A stretch of 64,000 nucleotides of DNA, taken from NCBI RefSeq assembly GCF_009258045.1, contig NZ_CP041166.1:1488001-1552000 (forward strand). Direction: 5' to 3'. This DNA is from Sulfurimonas xiamenensis (GTDB taxonomy: Bacteria; Campylobacterota; Campylobacteria; Campylobacterales; Sulfurimonadaceae). This document shows, piece by piece, positions 43,637 to 54,972 of the stretch. Position 1 is the first letter of the stretch; each line of letters begins with the position of its first letter. A program made the translations under genes and the position numbers. A model generated the notes under the pieces. It did not search any database and was not told the origin of the DNA. It saw nothing but the letters and a program-made list of their open reading frames with translations.

Positions 43637-44311
43637 TTATATTTCCGAATTTGTATTTTCTATTTTACTCTCAGTTGTAAAATATCCAATAAGAGATTCT
43701 GAAGCTGCAAGCTCATTGCCAACACTAATATTTAATCTAAAGTTAGAAGGCACATAGAGTGCTGTAACGCCGTTTAACATAAATCCGTATCTAGAGCCTT
43801 GAAGTATATTTTGAGCTTTTATAATATCTATGTCAATTGCCTTGAAACTTTGTTTTAGTATATGGGTAACTTTTATTTTATTGGATGATTTTTTATCAAC
43901 AAAAATCAATTCTACATTTTCGTTAATATCTTTTGAGAGAGGATAAATAGAAGATAATCTTGCACCTCTGTAGATCGATATATCTTTTAATAATGATGTA
44001 AAAGGGGCTCTAAGAAGAGATACATTTAAATAATTACTCTCTACTTCTATTTTGTATGCGTAACTCTCTTTGCTATCCAACTCTTCTATTGAAACTACTT
44101 TTCCATCAACGGGACTAACAACACTGTTTTCCTGATAAAGCATATTTTGTCTCTCTGGATTTCTAAAAACAAAAAGAAAAAAAAGTGTCGTCAAAAAAGC
44201 AATAAACTGCAAAAAATCTAAATCAAGCAAAGTAAAAAGAAGAAGCGCTGCAACAGAAAATATTAAATAATTCCACCCCTCTTTTGCAACAGGTAAAAGA
44301 TTATTCTTCAT
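43637..44311 (-). CDS. phosphatidylserine decarboxylase-related membrane protein, likely without the self-cleavage serine
   Basis: The 224-residue protein has two or so N-terminal membrane helices and a PSD-like C-terminal region ([36 protein letters not shown]). In PSD enzymes a Gly-Ser pair in an FGSRVDxxLP-like block is cleaved to give the pyruvoyl cofactor. The counterpart here seems to be [10 protein letters not shown], with valine instead of serine; a GS pair in QGSRYG precedes it by about ten residues. It may be inactive or have another function. A PSD-related protein (Cj1115c) occupies the same place beside ftsH in Campylobacter jejuni. It overlaps ftsH by 11 bp. Confidence 0.7.
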   Translation of the reverse strand: MKNNLLPVAKEGWNYLIFSVAALLLFTLLDLDFLQFIAFLTTLFFLFVFRNPERQNMLYQENSVVSPVDGKVVSIEELDSKESYAYKIEVESNYLNVSLLRAPFTSLLKDISIYRGARLSSIYPLSKDINENVELIFVDKKSSNKIKVTHILKQSFKAIDIDIIKAQNILQGSRYGFMLNGVTALYVPSNFRLNISVGNELAASESLIGYFTTESKIENTNSEI

Positions 44312-46304
44312 CTAATCCCTCTTTGTCATCTCTTTCTTTTTTTGAACTCTGTTCATCTTCAACCATTTTTGCATCAGCTTTTAACTCTTCTTCAATATCA
44401 TCAACAACAAGATTTACTTTAGATTCTAATCCACTCTTTTTTTCAAAGTTTATAATAATTTCTCTAACTTCAGCACCTGTAACGCTCTCTTTTTTATAAA
44501 GAAGTTTCACCATATCTTCAATTGCACTTCTATACTCTTGAAGTCTTTGAACAACATGTTGATATCTCTCTTGAAGCGAACTTTTTATAAACTCATCCAT
44601 GTCCTGCGCCATTTTTTCACTATATTCTCTACTCGCCTGCATACCTCCGCCACTCAAAAAAGATTGTCTACTTTTTTCAAGGACCATTAAACCTGCCACA
44701 TCACTCATACCGTAAGTTTGAACCATTGATTTAATAATATCTGTCGCTCTTTCTAGATCATTCCCGGCACCCGTAGAAATTTCACCTATAAAAACCTCTT
44801 CCGCCGCACGCCCACCTAAAAGTACATCAACTTCTGCCCAAAGCTCATGCTTTTGCATCATAAATTTATTCTCTTCTGGCGTATTGAGCGTATATCCAAG
44901 TGCTGCTAAACCGCGAGGTACTATTGAGACTTTTGAAACTTTTTTAGCTCCCGGCGTTGTTTCAGCCATTAAGGCATGTCCGCTTTCATGATATGCAACA
45001 ATTTTTTTCTCTTTTGGATTTATACGGCGAGATTTTTTAGAAAGTCCTGCTAAAGCTCGTTCCACTGATTCATAAAGATCTTTTTGTGTTACACTTTTTT
45101 GACTCTTTCTACCTGCAAGAAGTGCTGCCTCATTAACAATATTTGCCAAATCAGCTCCAGCTAAACCGGCTGTTAAGCGAGCAACTTCTTCGAGATCAAC
45201 ATCCTCATCCATCTTAACGCCTTTAACATGCACTTTCAAAATCTTTATACGACCTTCAAAATCAGGTTTATCCACCAATACCTGTCTATCAAATCGTCCC
45301 GGACGCAATAGTGCTTGATCAAGTATTTCAGGTCTATTTGTAGCTGCTAAAATAATAACGGGAGTATCTGTTCCAAATCCGTCCATCTCTGCTAAAAGCT
45401 GATTAAGAGTTTGCTCTCTCTCATCATTACCGCCCATATTAGCACCTGCCGCACGGCTTTTACCGATAGCATCGATCTCATCTATAAAAATAATGCTCGG
45501 TGCATCTTTTTTAGCCTGTTCAAAAAGGTCACGAACACGAGCCGCTCCGACACCGACAAACATCTCAATAAAACTAGAACCGCTCACCGAAAAAAATGGC
45601 ACATCAGCTTCGCCTGCAACCGCTTTTGCCAAAAGAGTCTTACCAGTACCAGGGCTTCCTACAAGCAAAACGCCTTTTGGAATTTTTGCCCCGATTTCTA
45701 CATAACGACCCGGATATTTCAAGAAATCAACAATCTCTTGAACCTCCTCTTTTGCCTCTTCTACCCCTGCTACATCGTCAAATTTAGTTTTAGGTTTTTC
45801 AGAGTTGATCATCTTTTTAGAGCCGCCCATCCCCAAAATACCGCTGCCCATACTTTTTTGCATTCGTCCGGCAAAAAACATCCATATTGCAATTATAATT
45901 AGAAATGGAAAAAGCCATCCAAACATCTCTGTAAACCAGTTTGTTTCGCTAAAGCCAACATACTCTATATTTTGTTTGTCCAATGATTCTGTTAACTTAG
46001 AGTCACCCGGCACAATTCTTGTCGTATATAGAGTTGCATTATCTGTGCCATATGCTTTAATGTAACTTTGCCCTATTTCAACTTTTCTTAGACTTTTAGA
46101 CTCTATTAAAGATTTAAGTTCTGAGTAACTTATCTGCTTTGTTTTTTTACTGCCTGCTAGTGTTCCATCTGAGACACTATTTTCTCCAATTATGGCTTTA
46201 AAAAGCATGATAATTACTACTGAAAATATCGCAAAAGTTATAAGCGGATTTTTATTAAAAAAATTATTATTATTGTTGTCATTTTTATCGTTTTTGTTTT
46301 GCAT
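44301..46304 (-). CDS. ftsH: ATP-dependent zinc metalloprotease FtsH
   Basis: A membrane-anchored AAA protease that degrades membrane and regulatory proteins. The 667-residue enzyme has two membrane helices around a periplasmic domain (residues ~20-145), Walker A GSPGTGKT, Walker [12 protein letters not shown], the SRH region and the zinc site HESGHA. The C-terminus is acidic. It sits between prmA (2 bp) and the psd-like gene (11-bp overlap). Confidence 0.97.
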   Translation of the reverse strand: MQNKNDKNDNNNNNFFNKNPLITFAIFSVVIIMLFKAIIGENSVSDGTLAGSKKTKQISYSELKSLIESKSLRKVEIGQSYIKAYGTDNATLYTTRIVPGDSKLTESLDKQNIEYVGFSETNWFTEMFGWLFPFLIIIAIWMFFAGRMQKSMGSGILGMGGSKKMINSEKPKTKFDDVAGVEEAKEEVQEIVDFLKYPGRYVEIGAKIPKGVLLVGSPGTGKTLLAKAVAGEADVPFFSVSGSSFIEMFVGVGAARVRDLFEQAKKDAPSIIFIDEIDAIGKSRAAGANMGGNDEREQTLNQLLAEMDGFGTDTPVIILAATNRPEILDQALLRPGRFDRQVLVDKPDFEGRIKILKVHVKGVKMDEDVDLEEVARLTAGLAGADLANIVNEAALLAGRKSQKSVTQKDLYESVERALAGLSKKSRRINPKEKKIVAYHESGHALMAETTPGAKKVSKVSIVPRGLAALGYTLNTPEENKFMMQKHELWAEVDVLLGGRAAEEVFIGEISTGAGNDLERATDIIKSMVQTYGMSDVAGLMVLEKSRQSFLSGGGMQASREYSEKMAQDMDEFIKSSLQERYQHVVQRLQEYRSAIEDMVKLLYKKESVTGAEVREIIINFEKKSGLESKVNLVVDDIEEELKADAKMVEDEQSSKKERDDKEGLDEE

Positions 46305-46306
46305 AT

Positions 46307-47140
46307 CTATTTTTTACCTTGCTTTAATATTAATGTAACCCATTCATCTTGAGTTATTTTTTCTTGAATTTCAAAATCTTGATAAAACTTTAAGACTTTT
46401 GATTCATATTTATTTAATATTCCTGATAATATAAGCAATCCGCCTGCTTTTAAAACATTTTTTAAATCATTTGCTATAAAAGTCAAAACATCAGCCACTA
46501 TATTTGCTACAACAATATCATAACTATCTTTTGTCAAACTACAAGAGCCTTCCCATAAGTTTTCAAACTTTACTGAATTAAGTTTAGCATTTACTCTACT
46601 GTTTTCTATACACTCCGCATCTGTGTCACAAGCATCAACTATTGCACCAAGTTTAATTGCCGCTATACCGAGTATTCCGCTCCCGCATCCTACATCTAAA
46701 ACTCTATCACCCTCTTTTACATATTTTGCAATAGCTTTTAGTGATGATGCTGTTGTAGGATGATGCCCTGTGCCAAATGCCAGTGCCGGATCAATAGCTA
46801 TATTTATCAACTCACTGCTTGGTTCATCCCATGTAGGATGAATATAAAATTTATCAATTTGAATCGGTTGAACACTCTCTTGATACACTTTTATCCAGTC
46901 GCTGTTTTTAAGTTTTCTCTGTTTGCATTCAAGTTCAACATCTTTGCCTAAAGCTTTTTGCAAAGCTTCTGCAAACTGCTCAAGTCCCCAAACTATAGTA
47001 TCAAGCTCTTCTTCGCTTCTAATAATAAAACCATTATCCGTCTCTTCAAAACCAATGGGCAAAGTATCTGTTAAAAAATCCGAAAAAAGCGAATGATAAG
47101 AAGATACAGTAACTGTTAATTCAAAATAATACTCCTGCAT
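46307..47140 (-). CDS. prmA: ribosomal protein L11 methyltransferase
   Basis: PrmA methylates L11 using S-adenosylmethionine. The 277-residue protein has the SAM-binding motif [20 protein letters not shown], the [14 protein letters not shown] block and [11 protein letters not shown]. Its ATG overlaps the stop of the cheY remnant (TAATG), as in the ancestral cheY-prmA pair. Confidence 0.93.
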   Translation of the reverse strand: MQEYYFELTVTVSSYHSLFSDFLTDTLPIGFEETDNGFIIRSEEELDTIVWGLEQFAEALQKALGKDVELECKQRKLKNSDWIKVYQESVQPIQIDKFYIHPTWDEPSSELINIAIDPALAFGTGHHPTTASSLKAIAKYVKEGDRVLDVGCGSGILGIAAIKLGAIVDACDTDAECIENSRVNAKLNSVKFENLWEGSCSLTKDSYDIVVANIVADVLTFIANDLKNVLKAGGLLILSGILNKYESKVLKFYQDFEIQEKITQDEWVTLILKQGKK

Positions 47141-47301
47141 TAAATTAAAACACCCATAAAAATGCTAGATTTCTTTTTTAAATCTTTTGAAATAAACGGT
47201 TTTTCAATATAATCATTAATACCCGTTTTTTTTGCCTTTGCCAATGCACTTTTTATAGCATCAAACACCCTTAAACTATCATCAATAACAAGTAATTTCA
47301 A
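47140..47301 (-). pseudogene. cheY-type receiver gene with large internal deletion
   Basis: A 53-codon frame starts at TTG 47301 with an AAGGG site. It begins like a receiver domain (MKLLVIDDS) and then jumps to the last third (AKKTGINDYIEKPF...), which carries the conserved lysine. The middle with the phosphorylated aspartate, about 60-70 residues, is missing without loss of frame. In Campylobacter a full cheY sits at this place upstream of prmA. It is probably a pseudogene kept by its place in the operon; a residual small protein cannot be ruled out. Confidence 0.7.
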
Positions 47302-47381
47302 ATGAAACCCTTCTCTTTAAATATCTATAAATCAATAAACTATAATAGCTAAATTTTATTTATTTTGCTATTAAGCAAAGC

Positions 47382-48092
47382 TTAACTAAGCAACTTAAAC
47401 ATTTTTGCTAAATCTAGAGTTCCTTCGTAATATGCTTTGCCTATAATAACACCATCTACCAAATTTGTAGCAATTAAAGCTTCGATATCTTTCTCATCTT
47501 TTACGCCACCGCTGGCAATAGTACTAATTCCGCTTGCTTTTGCGATATCTACAGTAAAATCCACATTTACACCACTTAGTGTTCCGTCTTTTGAAACATC
47601 AGTACAGATTATGGCTTCTACGCCGGCATTTGCAAATTCACTTGCCAAATCAGTCGCTTTCATAGAGCTTACTTCACCCCATCCTTCAACTGCGACAAAT
47701 CCGTCAATAGCGTCTATGCCTACAGCAATGGGATATTTCGCCGCCATATCCTTAACAAATTTCGGATTTTTCACGGCAATAGAACCAAGGATTACTCTGT
47801 CTATACCGATTTCAAGCATCTTTTTAATTGTCTCTTCATCTCGAATGCCGCCGCCAAGCTCAAGCTTTACATTACAATTTTGTCTAATCTTAATAATCTG
47901 CTCTAGATTTTTCGGCTCTCCGGCAAATGCTCCATTTAAATCAACTAAATGTACCCATTTGGCACCCATCTCTTGAAATTTTTTCACAAGTATCCAAGGC
48001 TCATCAGAGTATATTTTAGCACTCTCCATAAGACCCTTTGTAAGTCTAACTGCTTTTCCGTCTTTTAAATCAATTGCAGGGTATAGTGTCAT
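47382..48092 (-). CDS. hisA: HisA, ProFAR isomerase
   Basis: HisA is the fourth enzyme of histidine synthesis. The 236-residue (beta/alpha)8 protein begins [15 protein letters not shown] and shows [29 protein letters not shown] and [15 protein letters not shown]. hisH lies 23 bp upstream in the same direction. Confidence 0.96.
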   Translation of the reverse strand: MTLYPAIDLKDGKAVRLTKGLMESAKIYSDEPWILVKKFQEMGAKWVHLVDLNGAFAGEPKNLEQIIKIRQNCNVKLELGGGIRDEETIKKMLEIGIDRVILGSIAVKNPKFVKDMAAKYPIAVGIDAIDGFVAVEGWGEVSSMKATDLASEFANAGVEAIICTDVSKDGTLSGVNVDFTVDIAKASGISTIASGGVKDEKDIEALIATNLVDGVIIGKAYYEGTLDLAKMFKLLS

Positions 48093-48115
48093 GTATATAA
48101 ATCCTTTTTAATATA

Positions 48116-48727
48116 TTATAACTTTATAAAATTTTCTAATATTTTGAGCCCATTTTTATGACTTTTTTCAGGATGAGGCTGAATTCCCATAACATTCTTA
48201 TGAGCAACCGCAGAAGCAAACTCATAGCCATAAACAGTTTTACCGATAATGTCTTGCTCATTTTCACATACAGCATGATAAGAGTGAACAAAATATAGAT
48301 AATGCTGTTCATCTAATCCTTTAAAAAGAGGATGCTCTTTTGTAAAGACTCTATTCCAACCCATATGAGGAATTTTCAATGCTTCACTGAACTTAGATGG
48401 GTCAAAAGCAACAACTTTTCCTTTTATAAGACCCAAACCTTCATGACTGCCAAACTCTTCAGAACTCTCAAACAAAAGCTGCATTCCCAAACATATTCCA
48501 AGCATATATTTACCGCTTTGCGCAAACTCTTTTATGGCTTCAATCATATTTCGTTCATGCAGATGTTGCATCGCGTCAGGAAAAGCACCAACACCCGGAA
48601 GTATCAACTTTTCATACTTTTTAAAATTTTGAGGATTACTCTCAACCACTGTTTTAGCACCTATCTTAGCAAATGCATTCTGAACACTTGCCAAATTCCC
48701 CATATTATAATCAACAATTGCTATCAT
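48116..48727 (-). CDS. hisH: imidazole glycerol phosphate synthase, glutaminase subunit
   Basis: HisH supplies ammonia to HisF. The 203-residue class I amidotransferase has the nucleophile Cys in GICLGMQLLFE and the His-Glu pair in GIQPHPEKS. It overlaps the end of the PDC-sensor gene by 4 bp. Confidence 0.95.
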   Translation of the reverse strand: MIAIVDYNMGNLASVQNAFAKIGAKTVVESNPQNFKKYEKLILPGVGAFPDAMQHLHERNMIEAIKEFAQSGKYMLGICLGMQLLFESSEEFGSHEGLGLIKGKVVAFDPSKFSEALKIPHMGWNRVFTKEHPLFKGLDEQHYLYFVHSYHAVCENEQDIIGKTVYGYEFASAVAHKNVMGIQPHPEKSHKNGLKILENFIKL

Positions 48728-49629
48728 TCATCAATCTTTAATTTTGTAAATTTTATATAAACAGCAAGCCCTATTAAAAGCATTGCAACTCCGCTTATTA
48801 TATACATAGCATAAACTAATTTTTCCGGGTCCGTTATAGCAAACTTAAACACAAGCATAAGAGCTTCAATGGACAAAGCGATAATAATAGAACCCAAAAA
48901 TCTAACCATAGTTTTATGTGGTCCTGAAATATTATGATCTCTTTCACGCCCCATTATCTCCTCTTCTATTATTGTTTTTGATAAATCAAAAATAGCCAGA
49001 GAGAGCGTTAAAAGAATTGTAGCTTCAAAAACATTTTTAGCATCAAAATGAACAGCTGATATCTCATAAATAAAAAAACTTTGCACGCCATTTATAAAAA
49101 GCAGCAAAGCAATAGCTACCAGTGCAAATGCAAAGAGAGCATAAGAGTATTTAAAAAATGTATAAAAAAATGTATCAGAAGTATTTAAACGAGATATTTT
49201 TAAAACTTCGTTAAGGGGCATATCCAAACATGCAATATACTTTAAATTGCCATTTTCATCAAAAATTGGCTGCGAAGCTGTTACGCACAATTCGCCTGTT
49301 AAAAGTGAAGGATAAGGGTCAGTTACAGTACATCTTCCCTCTCTAACGGCTCTATAGTAGTATGCCCTGTCAGCCAAAATTCTTCCTACATCCTGATCTC
49401 TTTGTGAGTGTTCTTGAAATGTCGGACTAATCTGCACCCCTTTGTTATCTAAAAGATAAACACCGTCACAGTTTTCAAGATCTCCTTTGATTTTTAAAAG
49501 TCTCGGCAGTATCATCTCTTGACTTATCGAAGGAAGTCTATTAGGAATATTTTTAGAAAAAAGATAACAAAAGTAGGCTCTTGCTTTTGTTCTGCCTCTT
49601 GAAAAATCCTGTATATCCGTTGGGACCAT
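48724..49629 (-). CDS. PDC-sensor membrane protein upstream of hisH
   Basis: The 301-residue protein has an N-terminal PDC/Cache-like sensory domain (residues ~20-160: GDLENCDGVYLLDNKGVQISPT, DRAYYYRAVREGRCTVTDPYPSLLTGELCVTASQPIFD). About four membrane helices follow, and no output domain is recognised. There is no N-terminal helix before the sensor, so the domain's side of the membrane is unclear. Its stop overlaps hisH by 4 bp. Such a sensor without a kinase, cyclase or chemotaxis output is unusual; it may regulate another membrane partner. Confidence 0.75.
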   Translation of the reverse strand: MVPTDIQDFSRGRTKARAYFCYLFSKNIPNRLPSISQEMILPRLLKIKGDLENCDGVYLLDNKGVQISPTFQEHSQRDQDVGRILADRAYYYRAVREGRCTVTDPYPSLLTGELCVTASQPIFDENGNLKYIACLDMPLNEVLKISRLNTSDTFFYTFFKYSYALFAFALVAIALLLFINGVQSFFIYEISAVHFDAKNVFEATILLTLSLAIFDLSKTIIEEEIMGRERDHNISGPHKTMVRFLGSIIIALSIEALMLVFKFAITDPEKLVYAMYIISGVAMLLIGLAVYIKFTKLKIDE

Positions 49630-49744
49630 TTTTTGCCTTAAATTTTTGTATGATTATACCAAATGCTTTATAACAATTTTATAAGTTACCCTACTTTCAT
49701 TTGATATAATCTATTTTTAAATTTATAGCTGGAGTTATTGAACA

Positions 49745-50635
49745 ATGGGATTTAAACTATTTTTGCTATTTGAAAAATTTTTAATGATTCTACCGAAAAA
49801 AATACGAAAAGGTTTTTTTATTTTTTTGGCAAAAGTTGCATATTACCTCTCTTTTAGATACAGAAATGTTGGATTTGCAAACCTAGATTTTATATTCGGC
49901 GATAAACTTACACAAAAAGAGAAAAAAGAAATAATCAAATACAGTTTTAAAAACTTACTCTTAAACTTTTTGCATTTAATGGAAATCAGGCATATGAACA
50001 AAGAGAATTTCGCAAAAAAAATAACAGTAAAAAATATAGAAGCTGTAGAGAAAGTGCACGAACAAAAAAGAGCAGCTGTATATATAACTTCCCATTACTG
50101 TTCATGGGAGTTAGGCGGGATAGCGGTAGGAATTTTTGCTGAACCAATAGCCGCTGTTTATAAAAAAATGAAAAATCCAAATTATCAGAAGTGGGTACTT
50201 GAATCAAGATCAAACTTAGGAAATACATCATTAGAAAAATCTAGTGTAATTAAATCTCTTATAAAACTTGCTAAAAATGGCAAAGCCAGCGGTATTCTAA
50301 TCGACACGGCTATTAGCTCCAGAGAAGGTGTAGAAGTTGAATTTTTAGGTAAAAAAGTGCATCAAACTGCAACACCATCCTATTTAGCAAGAAAATTCAA
50401 TGCTGCAATTATTCCAGTTATCATAAAAACAGAAGATGAAGAAAACTATACTCTAACATTTTTTGATGAGATAGAGGTGCCAAAAACAGATAACGAAAAA
50501 GAGGATATTCAAAAAGCAACACAGCTTCAAGCTGACTGGCTAACAAAAGTCATAATAGATGACCCAAAATTTTGGTTCTGGATTCATCGTAGATTTAAAA
50601 ATAGATATCAATATATTTATAAAAAAAAGACTTAA
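49745..50635 (+). CDS. lipid A lauroyl/myristoyl acyltransferase family protein
   Basis: The 296-residue protein has the LpxL/HtrB pattern: an N-terminal hydrophobic anchor, the catalytic HX4E motif HYCSWELGG near residue 117, GILIDTAISSREGVEVEFLGK and a C-terminal PKFWFWIHRRFKNR. It acylates lipid A precursors at the inner membrane. The gene stands alone. Confidence 0.9.
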   Translation: MGFKLFLLFEKFLMILPKKIRKGFFIFLAKVAYYLSFRYRNVGFANLDFIFGDKLTQKEKKEIIKYSFKNLLLNFLHLMEIRHMNKENFAKKITVKNIEAVEKVHEQKRAAVYITSHYCSWELGGIAVGIFAEPIAAVYKKMKNPNYQKWVLESRSNLGNTSLEKSSVIKSLIKLAKNGKASGILIDTAISSREGVEVEFLGKKVHQTATPSYLARKFNAAIIPVIIKTEDEENYTLTFFDEIEVPKTDNEKEDIQKATQLQADWLTKVIIDDPKFWFWIHRRFKNRYQYIYKKKT

Positions 50636-50650
50636 AAACTTTTTTGAGTT

Positions 50651-51691
50651 TTATGTTATACACTCTTTTGTTCTCGCCTCAAAAAGCTTCATAATAGTTA
50701 AGAAAAATGCAGTAATAGCAGGTCCTAAAATCATTCCCCAAAACCCAAAAGTAGTAAGTCCCGCAATAATGGCAAAAAAGATAATAAGCTCATTCATCTT
50801 TGCATCATCCTCTTCTAAAAGTCTTAGATTTATCTCTTTAATAATCAAAGGTTTTATAAAAGTATCTGCAACAACTGAAATAACAAGAATAGAATAAAGA
50901 GCTATAAATATTGCATTAGAACTATTGCCGACAGAAAATTCATAAAACATAAAAGGAAGCCACATAAGCGCTCCTCCGATTACAGGAATCAATGATGCAA
51001 ATCCATACATAATTCCAAATAAAAGCCCATTGTACCCCATAAAAGAGATAGCAATCCCAAAAAGTATTCCTTGAAACATCGCATTAACAATTATAGAGTA
51101 AAAGACAACACTCATTACAGATGAGAGCTCTTTTGCTAAAAGTGTTGTCTCATCAACTGACATCTGGACAACTCTCTTTAAAAAATCTACTACATAACTC
51201 CCATTGTATTGAGCAAAAAAATAAAAAATTATCACTAAAAACGAATTTTTAAGATACCCTGCACTCATTGATCCAATATTTCCCGTTAAAGAGAGAACAT
51301 AAGAAGCAATCGAATTTACATTAACTTCTTTCATTAAATCATCAGTATAGGGCTTTAAAAATGACAAATATTCAGGCGGATTTAACAAAAATTCCCTAAT
51401 AAACACTTCTATATTTTTAAAAATTGTAAAATCCATGCTGTTTAATTTTATTGTCAATGTTGCCAAAAAATATCCTAGAGGCACAAAAAAGAGAACTGCC
51501 AACAAAAAACTTGAAATCAGTGCTGCAAAAAATTTTGATTTTACTGTTTTTTCAAAAAAATTCTGAATATTTGAGGTAGAAATTGCCAATAGCGCTGCAA
51601 TAATCATTCCAAGCAAAAATGGAACATACAGAAGATACATCCAGTATAAAGAGGTGGCAAATAGTATGGCTACAAAGTATTGCGGTTTCAA
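50651..51691 (-). CDS. AI-2E family transporter (PerM-type)
   Basis: The 346-residue membrane protein has about eight hydrophobic segments and the AI-2E signature ([42 protein letters not shown]). Members include TqsA and sodium/proton antiporters; the substrate is not predictable. It overlaps ruvB by 4 bp. Confidence 0.88.
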   Translation of the reverse strand: MKPQYFVAILFATSLYWMYLLYVPFLLGMIIAALLAISTSNIQNFFEKTVKSKFFAALISSFLLAVLFFVPLGYFLATLTIKLNSMDFTIFKNIEVFIREFLLNPPEYLSFLKPYTDDLMKEVNVNSIASYVLSLTGNIGSMSAGYLKNSFLVIIFYFFAQYNGSYVVDFLKRVVQMSVDETTLLAKELSSVMSVVFYSIIVNAMFQGILFGIAISFMGYNGLLFGIMYGFASLIPVIGGALMWLPFMFYEFSVGNSSNAIFIALYSILVISVVADTFIKPLIIKEINLRLLEEDDAKMNELIIFFAIIAGLTTFGFWGMILGPAITAFFLTIMKLFEARTKECIT

Positions 51692-52698
51692 AAGAGAGAT
51701 CCTTCTTCATATTCAAAATTAACATTTAAAACATCATAAGTGTTTCTTGTTGCTTTTCTGCCCTTTGAAGTTCTCTCCAAATAACCATTTGCAATCAAGT
51801 AAGGCTCCAGCACATCCTCTACCGTTCCCTCATCTTCGCTAAGCGAGGCAGCTATCGTACTCAGCCCGATAGCTTTTCCTTTTGCTCCAATAAGAAGGTT
51901 TAAAAGCTTAATATCCATCTCATCAAATCCATGAGAGTTTATGCCAAGCTCCTCAAGCGCAAATTTTGTTCTTGAGTGTACAATTTTTTCCTCATTAGCG
52001 ACATCTGCAAAATCTCTTACACGGCGAAGGAGTCTAAGCGCAATACGCGGTGTTCCACGACTTCTTTTTGCTATTTCAATACATGCCTCATGCACTATCT
52101 CTTTATTAAGTTTTACCGAAGCCTGCAAAATAATTTTTGCCAGCTCTTCAGGAGAGTAAAACTGCATTCTAAAATTCATTCCAAATCTATCACGAAGCGG
52201 ATTAGAAAGCATTCCTGCTCTTGTAGTAGCGCCGATAAGAGTAAAACGCGGCAAATCTATCTTAACTGTTTGCGCAGCCGGTCCGCTTCCGATAATAATA
52301 TCAATTCGGAAATCCTCCATAGACGAGTAGAGTATCTCTTCAACAGCTGGTGAGAGACGGTGTATCTCATCGATAAAGAGGATATCACCCTCCTCCAAAT
52401 TTGTAAGAATTGCAGCCAAATCTCCGCTTTTTTCTATCATCGGAGCAGCTGTTACTTTTATATTTGCATTCATCTCGTTGGCGATAATTAGCGCTAATGT
52501 TGTTTTTCCCAATCCCGGTGGTCCAAAAAAAAGAACATGATCAAGAGCTTCTCTTCTTTTTTTACTCGCCTCTATAAAAACACCGAGATTTTTTTTAATC
52601 TGCTCTTGACCGATATATTCACTCCAGGCACTTGGACGAAGAGTCGTCTCTAAACTCTCTTCATTCTCAAACCTCTCTATCTCAACTAATCTTTCCAT
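51688..52698 (-). CDS. ruvB: Holliday junction helicase RuvB
   Basis: RuvB moves Holliday junctions with RuvA. The 336-residue AAA+ protein has [19 protein letters not shown], Walker [12 protein letters not shown], Walker [11 protein letters not shown] and the winged-helix end. It lies between panB (8 bp upstream) and the transporter gene. Confidence 0.97.
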   Translation of the reverse strand: MERLVEIERFENEESLETTLRPSAWSEYIGQEQIKKNLGVFIEASKKRREALDHVLFFGPPGLGKTTLALIIANEMNANIKVTAAPMIEKSGDLAAILTNLEEGDILFIDEIHRLSPAVEEILYSSMEDFRIDIIIGSGPAAQTVKIDLPRFTLIGATTRAGMLSNPLRDRFGMNFRMQFYSPEELAKIILQASVKLNKEIVHEACIEIAKRSRGTPRIALRLLRRVRDFADVANEEKIVHSRTKFALEELGINSHGFDEMDIKLLNLLIGAKGKAIGLSTIAASLSEDEGTVEDVLEPYLIANGYLERTSKGRKATRNTYDVLNVNFEYEEGSLF

Positions 52699-52706
52699 AC
52701 TCTCTC

Positions 52707-53498
52707 TTAGTAAGTGTGTATTTCTTGAGGAAACTCTCTACTTTTTACCTCATCAGAATAATTTTTCACTGCATTTTTAACTAATAATGCTCCATCCATA
52801 TATTTTTTTACAAATTTAGGTGTAAATTCTTCAAAAAATCCCAACATATCAGAAAATACGAGAACCTGCCCATCTACATCTTTTCCTGCACCGATGCCAA
52901 TAACAGGTATTGCTACGCTTTTTGCCACTTCAGCTGCTACTTCAGCTTTTACACCTTCAATAACCATACAAAAAGCACCTGCTCTCTCTACCGCTTTTGC
53001 ATCTTTAACAAGCTTTGCTTTTTCTTCTTCTGATTTCCCTTTTACTTTATAACCGCCTTCTGAACGAACTGCTTGAGGAAGCAGCCCAATATGTCCACAA
53101 ACTGCTATTCCGTTAGAACAAAGATGCTTTATAATATGAGCTTTGTCTTCACCACCCTCGATTTTTACAGCATCAGCAGATGTCTCCTGAAAAATTCGTA
53201 TCGAGTTTTTAAGAGCCTCTTCAGAATTTATATCTGTTCCAAAAGGCATATCACAAATAACAAAACTGTTCTTTGCTCCTTGACAAACTGCATTTGTATG
53301 ATAAATCATCTGTTCAAGAGTTGCACTCAATGTATCATTTTTACCTGCAAAACTCATATTTAGACTATCACCTACTAAAATCATATCAGAACTTGGTTCC
53401 AAAAGTTTCGCAAAAAGAGCATCATAAGCTGTTATCATTACCAAAGGTTGAACACCTTTTGCTTTTTTAATACTGTTTATTGTCATTTTTTTAATCAT
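52707..53498 (-). CDS. panB: ketopantoate hydroxymethyltransferase
   Basis: PanB catalyses the first step of pantothenate synthesis. The 263-residue enzyme shows [68 protein letters not shown]. It is the first gene of the panB-ruvB-transporter operon. Confidence 0.96.
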   Translation of the reverse strand: MIKKMTINSIKKAKGVQPLVMITAYDALFAKLLEPSSDMILVGDSLNMSFAGKNDTLSATLEQMIYHTNAVCQGAKNSFVICDMPFGTDINSEEALKNSIRIFQETSADAVKIEGGEDKAHIIKHLCSNGIAVCGHIGLLPQAVRSEGGYKVKGKSEEEKAKLVKDAKAVERAGAFCMVIEGVKAEVAAEVAKSVAIPVIGIGAGKDVDGQVLVFSDMLGFFEEFTPKFVKKYMDGALLVKNAVKNYSDEVKSREFPQEIHTY

Positions 53499-53630
53499 TT
53501 GGCACTCTTTTTTTTCAATAGAAAATTTAATAAAAGAATTTTAACTAAATTAATGTAATAATGAATTAACTTTTATAGCCGACTTATAAATTTTATAAAT
53601 ATAAAAATTTATTTTAACAATAAAGTTAAC

Positions 53631-53659
53631 TTGAAAGGATTTTAGAAAAGTGCTATAAT
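53631..53659 (+). promoter_or_regulatory. sigma-70 promoter of trpA
   Basis: TTGAAA and TATAAT are 17 bp apart, about 90 bp before the trpA start. The 5' leader is AT-rich without an obvious attenuator. Confidence 0.6.
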
Positions 53660-53749
53660 TTAAACTCTATAGAGAAACTTTGTATAAATTTAAAAATATC
53701 TTAAATATTAAAAAGATTCTTAATTTAAATAATCTAACTTGGAAAACAA

Positions 53750-54490
53750 TTGAAAAAATTAGTAGCATATATTACAGCTGGTTATCCTGAAAAGTCTTTT
53801 AGTGTTGATTTAGCATTTGCCCTTAGTAAGAACGGGGTAGATTTGCTAGAGTTGGGAGTTCCGTTTTCTGACCCTGTTGCAGATGGTCCATTGATAGAAA
53901 AAGCAAACTATAAAGCTTTGGAACTTGGTTTTAAATTTGAACATCTTTTAGATATTTCTAAAACAATTGCTCCCAAAGTAGATACATTATGGATGGGATA
54001 TTTTAACAGTTTTTATCAACATAACCTAAACACATTAATTCCGCTTGCAAAAGAGATAGGAATAAGCGGATTTATCATTCCGGATCTGCCTTATGAAGAG
54101 AGTTTGGCATATAAAAATTTATTTGACTCAAATCATATATCAAATATTAGTTTTATCGCTCCAACTGACAGCGAAAGCAGAATTGCAGAGATAGTTAAAG
54201 ATTCTAAAAAATTTATATATATGGTAGCATATGCAGGAATCACAGGTTCAGGTGCTTCAGAAGATCTTCAATCTGTACTGTCATCTATAAAAAAATATAC
54301 CCAAACTCCGGTTTATGTGGGTTTTGGAGTTAATAAAAAAACTGCAAAAGATAAAGTAAAAGGTGCTGATGGAGTAATTGTCGGAAGTGCTTTTGTTGAA
54401 ATACTGCTAGATTATAATTTAAATTATACGCAAAAAATAGCTAAATGCGGCGAACTGGCAAAAATACTAAAGAGTGAAATAAATAGTTAA
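53750..54490 (+). CDS. trpA: tryptophan synthase alpha chain
   Basis: TrpA cleaves indole-3-glycerol phosphate. The start is TTG 53750 with GGAAAA upstream. The 246-residue barrel shows LLELGVPFSDPVADGPLIEKAN (catalytic Glu and Asp), IPDLPYEE and VYVGFGVNKKTAK. It stands apart from trpB in this window and converges with the HAD gene, two bases away. Confidence 0.95.
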   Translation: MKKLVAYITAGYPEKSFSVDLAFALSKNGVDLLELGVPFSDPVADGPLIEKANYKALELGFKFEHLLDISKTIAPKVDTLWMGYFNSFYQHNLNTLIPLAKEIGISGFIIPDLPYEESLAYKNLFDSNHISNISFIAPTDSESRIAEIVKDSKKFIYMVAYAGITGSGASEDLQSVLSSIKKYTQTPVYVGFGVNKKTAKDKVKGADGVIVGSAFVEILLDYNLNYTQKIAKCGELAKILKSEINS

Positions 54491-54492
54491 AA

Positions 54493-54972
54493 CTACTCTC
54501 TTAATGTTGCAATAAGCCGCTTTGGATAGATTATTAACTCCAAAGCGTCTAAAATATTTTTACAAACAATATCAGCATTTTTTAAAGTTTTTACCGAACA
54601 CCCTTCATCACCTATTAAAGCTATAGAGATATTAGCTTCTTGCAACATTAAAGAGTCATTATTTCCATTTCCGATAGCAATAGAATTTTGAGCACCGATA
54701 GAGTTTAAAAAATCTTTTTTTTCTACTGTATGGTGAGTGCTCTTTAATACAATAATTTCGATATCAAACCCTTGTAACTCTTTCTGAACGCTTCCAAATG
54801 TATCTGCCGTTATCACAAAAACTTTAAAATCTTTTGTCAATTTTTTAAATAATTCGCCGACACCATTAAGCAATTTTCCATCTTTGGCTATGGTTCCATT
54901 ATAATCACACACAATATTTTTAAGATCAAGAGTTTTATAGTTTGGGATTTCGATGAACATTTTGGTATCCAT
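54493..54972 (-). CDS. small HAD-family protein (P-type ATPase domain-like)
   Basis: The 159-residue soluble protein has the nucleophile motif VCDYNGTIAKDG, VFVITADTFG, a lysine segment and GNGNNDSLMLQEANISIALIGDEG. This resembles the P domain of P-type ATPases detached from any membrane part. The second motif I aspartate is replaced by asparagine (D-Y-N-G-T), which suggests altered phosphatase activity. The substrate is unknown. Confidence 0.75.
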   Translation of the reverse strand: MDTKMFIEIPNYKTLDLKNIVCDYNGTIAKDGKLLNGVGELFKKLTKDFKVFVITADTFGSVQKELQGFDIEIIVLKSTHHTVEKKDFLNSIGAQNSIAIGNGNNDSLMLQEANISIALIGDEGCSVKTLKNADIVCKNILDALELIIYPKRLIATLRE

